Source of the DNA: Acidobacteria bacterium 13_2_20CM_2_57_6
Lineage (GTDB): Bacteria > Acidobacteriota > Terriglobia > Acidiferrales > UBA7541
Direction: 5' to 3'
Assembly: GCA_001917435.1 (NCBI GenBank)
Contig: MNEA01000086.1
Span: forward strand, 1 to 64,000
DNA: 64,000 bases
Within the stretch, counting starts at the first letter, position 1, and each line of letters opens with the position of its first letter. This document shows positions 58,564 to 64,000 of the stretch, piece after piece. Made by a program: the position numbers and the translations under genes. The notes under the pieces are model-generated. The model did no database searches and was not told the DNA's origin. It saw only the letters and a program-made list of their open reading frames with translations.

Positions 58564-59439
58564 ATGAAGCGCGCGGCAATCTGTTTTCTCTTCGTATCTA
58601 TAATCACTGTATGTTCCATCCGGGCGCAGTCCAAGCTCTCCGTGAAGTGGGAAGAGCTGACCGCGGCGGATTTTCGCGAGGCCATCCAGCTATCCAAAGG
58701 AACGTGCCTGCTGCCTTTCGGCATCCTGGAAAAACACGGTCCTCATCTGCCCCTGGGCACGGATCTTCTCAATGTGCGCCATGCCTCCTTGCAGGCTGCG
58801 CAGCAGGAGTTCGCCGTCGTTTTTCCACAGTATTACTTCGGACAAATTTTCGAAGCCAAGCACGAACCTGGAACCGTCGCTTACAGCATGGATCTACAAT
58901 TAAAGCTGCTCCAGGAAACCACCGATGAAATGGCTCGCAATGGCTGTAAAAAGATCGTCATTGTCAACGGCCACGGAGGAAACGAGCATCTGCTTCCCTT
59001 TTTCGCCCAGGCACAACTCGATCGCCCGCACGACTATGTCGTTTATGTCCTCGACGGCGAGCGCAGCCGCCCCGGCGGTCCGCCAAAAAAGTCGACTGCC
59101 ATCGATTACCACGCTGGTGAAAACGAAACCTCGAATACCATGGTTTCCCGGCCCGACCTGGTTCACATCGAGCGCGCCGCTACCGAATCCGGAATCGACC
59201 AGAAGCGCCTGCACCTACCCGAAGATGTCTACACCGGCATCTGGTGGTACGCCCGCTTTCCCAACCATTACTCAGGAGACGGTTCGGTCGCCACGCGCGA
59301 ACTCGGCGAATGGAACATGAACAATTGGATCGCCGCCACCGTTGAAGCCATTCGCGCAGCCAAAACAGATGACCAAAGCCTCAAGCTCCAAAACGAATTC
59401 TACGAAAAGAGCAAACACCCGCTCGACACGCGGCCCTAA
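58564..59439 (+). CDS. Secreted creatininase-family amidohydrolase
   Basis: A 291-residue protein from ATG 58564 behind AGGAGGA. A signal peptide (MKRAAICFLFVSIITVCSIR) leads into a creatininase-type fold. Metal ligands are visible in LPFGILEKHGPHLPLGTDLL (E, H, D), IVIVNGHGGNEHLLPFFAQA and DYHAGENETSNTM. Family members hydrolyse creatinine or small cyclic amides; the export signal and lack of context leave the substrate open. A TAGAAT box lies upstream (58533). Confidence 0.9.
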   Translation: MKRAAICFLFVSIITVCSIRAQSKLSVKWEELTAADFREAIQLSKGTCLLPFGILEKHGPHLPLGTDLLNVRHASLQAAQQEFAVVFPQYYFGQIFEAKHEPGTVAYSMDLQLKLLQETTDEMARNGCKKIVIVNGHGGNEHLLPFFAQAQLDRPHDYVVYVLDGERSRPGGPPKKSTAIDYHAGENETSNTMVSRPDLVHIERAATESGIDQKRLHLPEDVYTGIWWYARFPNHYSGDGSVATRELGEWNMNNWIAATVEAIRAAKTDDQSLKLQNEFYEKSKHPLDTRP

Positions 59440-59494
59440 ATCCGCGTAATGCTTCACGCAGGGAAGTTGATCGGCCGATAGAGATTAGGAACGA

Positions 59495-59872
59495 TTAGCG
59501 GGACTTAGTAAGTTGTTCCACCCAGCGGCGCAGCACTTCGAGGTGTCGTGATTCCAGATCGATGAATTCGATGCCCATGCCGATGCGCGGCTTCACGATA
59601 CGTACCACGCCCAGCGCCTCTACCTTTTGATCTTTCCGCGTCATCGTGAGTCGAACGCGGGCGTTCGAAGCAAACGGTTTACTTGTGCAGATGAACGTCC
59701 CGCCCATCGAAATGTCGGACGTAACACCCACAGCCTTCGCGCCGCTTTCAAGGTCCAGCAACTCCGCATCCGCCGCAAAAGGATAACGAATGCTGTACCG
59801 GCGATCGCGCACAGAGAGTCCCCGCGCGTCGCCTTTCGATGTCCTGTCGTCCATGGAGATGACGTTGCTCAC
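59495..59872 (-). CDS. PilZ domain protein
   Basis: A 125-residue protein from GTG 59872; ATG 59854 is an alternative start. It has the full PilZ signature: RDRRYSIRYPFAADAELLDL (RxxxR) and VGVTSDISMGGTFICTSKPF (DxSxxG). It is therefore the best candidate here for true c-di-GMP binding. A helical end LEVLRRWVEQLTKSR follows. It is convergent with the creatininase gene. Confidence 0.9.
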   Translation of the reverse strand: MSNVISMDDRTSKGDARGLSVRDRRYSIRYPFAADAELLDLESGAKAVGVTSDISMGGTFICTSKPFASNARVRLTMTRKDQKVEALGVVRIVKPRIGMGIEFIDLESRHLEVLRRWVEQLTKSR

Positions 59873-60127
59873 AGTCGTTTACGCCGGGCCGCAAACGGCT
59901 CTTTTTTACCGGGGCGCGTCCGGCACGTATTAGTTTGCCTCAAAAATGCCTTCCCGAAAGCAGTTCGAGCTGGTCTTCACACCAAAAAGTCAATACCAAC
60001 CCCTCCCGTGCAACGCCCCCGCGTTTCGCCTGCGCGTTATTACTTGGAACGACAAACCTCGTTTCTCCAGCCTTTCCGCCCCGTCCGGCCATGCTAGCCT
60101 GATTGCAGGACTCTCGTTTATCGCGCT

Positions 60128-60973
60128 ATGACCACACTATCTGACGGCCTCCGCCAAAGTGACCGCGTACGCTTCCGCATGTCTGTCGAGGCGTCGTGGG
60201 TCTCCAGCGCGGGCGCCACAGTCACACAGAATGCCGAGACGCTGCTCGTCAGCCGTAATGGCGGCGTCCTCCGCCTGACCGAGAAGCTTTCCATGGGCCA
60301 GGAGCTCCACCTCCGCCGCAAACTCGATGACGACCAGTGGAAAAACACTCGCGCCCGCGTCGTCGCCGAAATCGACCAGGACCCGCCTAACCACTTCCTC
60401 TACGCCGTCCATATTCTTGATCCCCGGGCTGACTTCTGGGACATCGACTTCCCCGCCCCTCACAAGGGTGAAGAAGCTCTGGCGCGCCTTCTCATGGAGT
60501 GCAGTTTCTGCCAGCGCCGCGAAGTCGTTTATCTCAACGAGCTCCAGTTGAAGTCCTTCGAAGTCCGCAAATGCGTCGCGCGCGTCTGCAAACTTTGCGA
60601 CTCGCCTTCGATCTGGGTCGAATCCCAATCCGAAATTCGCGATCCAGAGAACGGCGTATCCACACTCCCCGTCGATGAGCGCGTCATTCCCCGCCGTAAC
60701 CGCACGCGCATCAAAGCCCGCGTCCTCGCCGCCATCCGCCACCGCGGCTTTCAGGAAGAGATTGCCGTCTGCGAAGATCTCTCCAAAGGCGGCCTCAGCT
60801 TCCGCAGCCGCAATCAATATCCCGAAGGCACGCGCCTCGAAGTTGCCGTTCCTTTCACCCCCGGCACCGGCGCCATCTTTGTTCCCATCCGTATCGTTTT
60901 TTCCCAAGCCATCCCCACTGCTGGCCTCTACCGCCATGGCGCCGCCTATATCAAGCCCCCTCTCGACGTCTGA
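60128..60973 (+). CDS. Tandem PilZ-like protein with cysteine-rich zinc-ribbon-like linker
   Basis: A 281-residue protein. The N-terminal PilZ-like domain (RVRFRMSVEASWVSSAG, then LLVSRNGGVLRLTEKLSMGQ, ending ILDPRADFWDIDFPA) is followed by LLMECSFCQRREVVYLNELQ and CVARVCKLCDSPSIW, two CxxC pairs that could bind zinc. A second PilZ domain (RRNRTRIKARVLAAIRH, CEDLSKGGLSFRSRNQYPEG) carries a canonical D/NxSxGG motif. One protein thus joins a degenerate and an intact PilZ with a metal site. No partner is evident. Confidence 0.88.
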   Translation: MTTLSDGLRQSDRVRFRMSVEASWVSSAGATVTQNAETLLVSRNGGVLRLTEKLSMGQELHLRRKLDDDQWKNTRARVVAEIDQDPPNHFLYAVHILDPRADFWDIDFPAPHKGEEALARLLMECSFCQRREVVYLNELQLKSFEVRKCVARVCKLCDSPSIWVESQSEIRDPENGVSTLPVDERVIPRRNRTRIKARVLAAIRHRGFQEEIAVCEDLSKGGLSFRSRNQYPEGTRLEVAVPFTPGTGAIFVPIRIVFSQAIPTAGLYRHGAAYIKPPLDV

Positions 60974-61061
60974 ACCTTCCGAGCGTGCTGTCTTTGGCTA
61001 TCCTTCCTCGCTCACCTCGCGTCCGTAAGACCCTTTCACCCGCCCCGCAGCCGCTCAAACC

Positions 61062-62081
61062 TCAGTGTCCCAAATCGAAGAACTGTCCCATCTTCCGGAA
61101 CTTCTCATGCCGCGCATCGAGCAGTCCCGCGATGGGCTGATTCGTCAGTAGCACCAGTTGCCGGTCCAGCACTTCGTCCAGGAACCGCGCAGCCGCTTCA
61201 TGGTCGCTGTGCGCTCCGCCTTCCGGTTCCGCCACGATCTCATCCACGATGCCCAGTTCTTTCAAATCCTTTGCCGTGATTTTCATGGCCGCCGCCGCCG
61301 TTTCCGCTTTCGTGGAATCGCGCCAGATGATCGAAGCGCACCCCTCCGGCGAAATCACCGAGTAGAAACTGTTCTCCAGAATGTTGACGCGATCGCCGAC
61401 GGCAATCGCCAGCGCGCCTCCCGACCCGCCCTCGCCCGTCACCGTGACGATTACCGGCACCGGCAGCCGGGCCATCTCGCGAAGATTGCGCGCAATGGCT
61501 TCGCCCTGTCCCCGTTCTTCGGCATCGATCCCCGGGTACGCCCCGGGCGTATCAATAAAAGTGAAAATCGGCCGCCCGAATTTCGCCGCCAACTGCATGA
61601 TCCGCAAAGCCTTGCGATAACCTTCTGGTTTGGGCTGGCCGAAATTGCGCGCCAGCCGCTGCTTGGTGTCACGTCCTTTTTGGTGTCCGACGATAGCCAC
61701 CGGCCGACCGTGAAACTTTCCCAGTCCCGTGATGATCGCTTTGTCGTCGGCGTAACCGCGGTCACCATGCAGTTCAATGAAATCGGTAAACAATAAACTA
61801 ACAAAATCCAAAGTGTACGGGCGCTGCTGATGACGCGCGATTTGCGCGCGCTGCCACGGCCCCAGGTGCGAGTAGAACTCGCGCCGTAATTCCGCAACCT
61901 GTTCGCGGATGCGTTCCACTTCCCTGTCGGCGTCGGCATTGCCGGCCAGGTGGCGCAATTCCTCGACATCTTTTTCGAGTCGTTCGATTTCCTTTTGGCG
62001 CTCGATTTCTTTTTGACGGTCGTTCTCTTTTGAATGGGTCGCAGGCGGAGCGCCGGTTTTGTTTTTCTCTTTTGTTTTCAT
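61062..62081 (-). CDS. accA: Acetyl-CoA carboxylase carboxyltransferase subunit alpha
   Basis: A 339-residue protein from ATG 62081. A highly charged coiled-coil start ([20 protein letters not shown]) is followed by the crotonase fold: [57 protein letters not shown] and [17 protein letters not shown] regions. With AccD it moves the carboxyl group from biotin to acetyl-CoA, the first step of fatty acid synthesis. The ATG overlaps the dnaE stop codon (ATGA). Confidence 0.96.
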   Translation of the reverse strand: MKTKEKNKTGAPPATHSKENDRQKEIERQKEIERLEKDVEELRHLAGNADADREVERIREQVAELRREFYSHLGPWQRAQIARHQQRPYTLDFVSLLFTDFIELHGDRGYADDKAIITGLGKFHGRPVAIVGHQKGRDTKQRLARNFGQPKPEGYRKALRIMQLAAKFGRPIFTFIDTPGAYPGIDAEERGQGEAIARNLREMARLPVPVIVTVTGEGGSGGALAIAVGDRVNILENSFYSVISPEGCASIIWRDSTKAETAAAAMKITAKDLKELGIVDEIVAEPEGGAHSDHEAAARFLDEVLDRQLVLLTNQPIAGLLDARHEKFRKMGQFFDLGH

Positions 62082-64000
62082 TCCGGCACCTTTCGAACGG
62101 CGGACCCGCCACAAATTTCGCGGATTGCGTCCACAAGTTCTGGCGAACCCTTTACGCGTTGCTGCGCCTGCAGTACGGCCACGGAACCGTCCTGCGAGCA
62201 CAGTTCAAACACCACCTGGCATAGTCCAGGCGAAGCGGCAAACAAGTCTTCCAGACGATCGAGAGCCTCTTCGCTCAGCGCTTGCATTTCGATTCGAACG
62301 CGAATCTCGCTGGATGTAGCGCGCTCAGCGATTTCGTCCAGCCGGCGTGCTTCCTGCAAGGAAAGCCGCGTGCCTGCTTCCTCGACCTGTACGCGGACTT
62401 TCAGCAGTAGCGGATTCCCCGGCTTTAATACCGCCTCAACGCGCGCAAAACTCTCCGGAAACGCGAGCAGTTCCTGAACTCCTGTCATATCCTGAATCGT
62501 GAAGATAGCCCAGCGAGCGCCTTTTTTCGAGCGCATTGGACGAGTACCCACGATCAACGCCGCCACGGTGATCTCTTTTCCGTTTCGCTGCTCTTCCACT
62601 TGATCGAGAGAAACTGTCTTCAGGTCCATCAGGCGGGAAGCGTATTTCGCCAGCGGATGCCCGGAAACATAAAAGCCGAGCATGGCGTATTCGCTTGCGA
62701 GGCGCTCTTCCTCGCTCCACGGAACAGCTTCGCGCAATTCGAATGGCGTCGGCGCAGGGGCGGCGGCAGTACCGAACAGCCCGTGCTGGCCGGATTCGCG
62801 GGTGCGGGAAGCACGCTGCAGGGCCGCAACCGCATCATCTACCGAAGCGAGCATAGATTCGCGCGGTCCGAGAGAATCCACCGCTCCGGATTTAATGAGG
62901 CTTTCAAATACGCGTTTGTTCAGAAAGCGCGACTCGATGCGCTCGCAGAAATCGTACAGCGATTTGAACTCTCCCTGGCTGAGTCGCGATTCACGAATGG
63001 CTTTGGCGGTATTCTCTCCGACGTTCTTGATCGCTGCCAAACCGAAGCGAATCGATTCGCCGACGGGAGTGAAGTAGAGGTCGCTCTCATTTACATCGGG
63101 CGGAAGAATGGAAATACTCATTCCTCGCGCTTCATTGATATATTTGACGACTTTTTCGGTGTTGCCAGCTTCCGAAGTCAACAGCGCGGCCATGAATTCC
63201 ACCGGATAATGCGTTTTCAGGTAAGCCGTCTGGTATGCAAGCAACGCGTAGGCGCAGGAATGCGACTTGTTGAACCCGTAGCCGGCAAATTCCTCCATCA
63301 AGTTGAAAATGCGTTCGGCCTTTTTCTCCGGAATTTTATTGGTAGCGCAGCCGGTCATGAACTTGGCGCGTTGGGCCGCCATCTCTTCCTTCTTTTTTTT
63401 GCCCATTGCGCGGCGAAGGATGTCCGCTTCGCCGAGCGAAAAACTCGCCAGGCGATTGGCGATCTGCATCACCTGTTCCTGGTACAGGATGACGCCGTAC
63501 GTTTCCTCGAGTATGTCTTGCAACTGCGGAAGTTCGTAGCTGACCTTGGTCTTGCCCTGCTTGCGGTTGATGAAATCATCGATCATGCCGCCCTGGATGG
63601 GGCCAGGGCGATAGAGTGCATTCAGCGCAGTTAGATCTTCGATCCGGGTCGGCTGGTAACGCCGCAGAATGTCCCGCATGCCATGCGATTCGAACTGGAA
63701 GATGGCCGTCGTATCCCCACGGGCAAAGAGCTTGTAGGTTTCGGCGTCGTCCAATGCCAGGCTGTCAATGTCAATTTTTGCGCCGCGATTCTGCTCAATC
63801 ATTCGAACGGTATCGTGGAGCACCGTGAGCGTCGTCAGGCCAAGAAAATCCATCTTTAGCAGCCCGATGCGCTCGAGCGCATTCATGTCGTACTGCGTCG
63901 TGATTTCCTCGCGGTTTGACTTGTAGAGCGGCACGACCTCGGTGAGCGGTCGCGGCGAAATGACCACACCGGCAGCATGCGTGGAAGCGTGCCGCGATAG
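62078..64000 (-). CDS. dnaE: DNA polymerase III alpha subunit, C-terminal part (cut by window edge)
   Basis: The frame enters at the right edge ([20 protein letters not shown]) and runs about 640 residues to 62078; the start is outside. It carries [20 protein letters not shown] with a catalytic aspartate region, [40 protein letters not shown], a helix-hairpin-helix ([20 protein letters not shown]) and an OB domain ([20 protein letters not shown]). It is the replicative polymerase. The PHP domain and two catalytic aspartates must lie outside the window. The stop overlaps the accA start. Confidence 0.96.
   Translation of the reverse strand, partial: LSRHASTHAAGVVISPRPLTEVVPLYKSNREEITTQYDMNALERIGLLKMDFLGLTTLTVLHDTVRMIEQNRGAKIDIDSLALDDAETYKLFARGDTTAIFQFESHGMRDILRRYQPTRIEDLTALNALYRPGPIQGGMIDDFINRKQGKTKVSYELPQLQDILEETYGVILYQEQVMQIANRLASFSLGEADILRRAMGKKKKEEMAAQRAKFMTGCATNKIPEKKAERIFNLMEEFAGYGFNKSHSCAYALLAYQTAYLKTHYPVEFMAALLTSEAGNTEKVVKYINEARGMSISILPPDVNESDLYFTPVGESIRFGLAAIKNVGENTAKAIRESRLSQGEFKSLYDFCERIESRFLNKRVFESLIKSGAVDSLGPRESMLASVDDAVAALQRASRTRESGQHGLFGTAAAPAPTPFELREAVPWSEEERLASEYAMLGFYVSGHPLAKYASRLMDLKTVSLDQVEEQRNGKEITVAALIVGTRPMRSKKGARWAIFTIQDMTGVQELLAFPESFARVEAVLKPGNPLLLKVRVQVEEAGTRLSLQEARRLDEIAERATSSEIRVRIEMQALSEEALDRLEDLFAASPGLCQVVFELCSQDGSVAVLQAQQRVKGSPELVDAIREICGGSAVRKVPE

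Noticed and set aside
59873..60127. GCCG...CGGC with TCTTTTTT near 59890 as a terminator
   Set aside because: The stem is only four base pairs and no plus-strand gene ends there.

Overview
The window looks like a chromosomal stretch of an Acidobacteriota genome. The assignment rests on inference: a moderately GC-rich base composition, many small PilZ-domain proteins, a system-I cytochrome c maturation cluster beside heme A/O synthesis genes, a complete tol-pal block, SatD/DUF3307 and DinB genes, and an HTH-TolB-like-TPR regulator of a type common in that phylum. No rRNA gene is present to confirm it. About 60 genes are credible, with one tRNA-Ser, several convincing terminators and a notable number of decayed genes.

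Layout. 0-0.6 kb: N-terminal half of a tyrosine recombinase-like gene running off the left edge. 0.9-1.4 kb: ssb. 1.6-5 kb: an eroded zone holding a beta-propeller gene with an internal deletion, a gene remnant, two unknown accessory genes (one HEPN-like) and a frameshifted small gene. 5-8 kb: PilZ genes, an anti-sigma zinc-finger relic, a 2Fe-2S protein and a conserved unknown. 8.0-18.8 kb: a respiratory-cofactor block with ccmE-ccmF-ccmH, a small CcmI-like gene, a membrane protein, ccmA-ccmB-ccmC-ccmD, ferrochelatase, ctaA, ctaB and a DUF420 gene. These would build c-type cytochromes and a heme-copper oxidase. 18.9-24.2 kb: PilZ, NAD-type isocitrate dehydrogenase, A-type Fe-S carrier, methyltransferase, NAD synthetase and a DsbA-like thioredoxin. 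24.8-31.7 kb: HTH/TPR regulator, a PilZ gene flanked by two copies of a promoter-plus-terminator unit, GYD and DinB proteins, a satD-DUF3307 pair with GTAC-type palindromic operators, and a MOSC protein.

31.8-40.2 kb is the most interesting region: an apparent RiPP-like (ribosomally made, modified peptide) locus. It has a LuxR-type regulator, a PilZ protein and two 47-48-residue peptides with the same leader (MKHISL-LQKLEERIAP), a Cys/Gly hinge and Ser-His-Gly-Lys-rich tails. Each peptide gene is followed by the same stem-loop. Downstream lie a PqqD-like/M50 metalloprotease, an HlyD-type adaptor, a ParB-fold-like protein, a probable 2-oxoglutarate/Fe(II) oxygenase and a FemA/B-type aminoacyltransferase. 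I do not recognise this combination as a described system.

40.3-49.5 kb: orphan nuoI, a truncated YpdA-like reductase, parAB, two damaged PilZ genes, a MATE transporter, a bifunctional-nuclease-family protein, miaB and a DUF1259 relic. 49.6-54.9 kb: tolQ, tolR, tolA/tonB, tolB, pal and cpoB, the trans-envelope Tol-Pal machine. 55.0-59.4 kb: tRNA-Ser(UGA), then sugar catabolism (mutarotase, fucose permease, GH51 arabinofuranosidase whose Tat signal is detached by a frameshift) and a creatininase-family protein. 59.5-64 kb: two PilZ proteins, accA and the C-terminal part of dnaE, which runs off the right edge.
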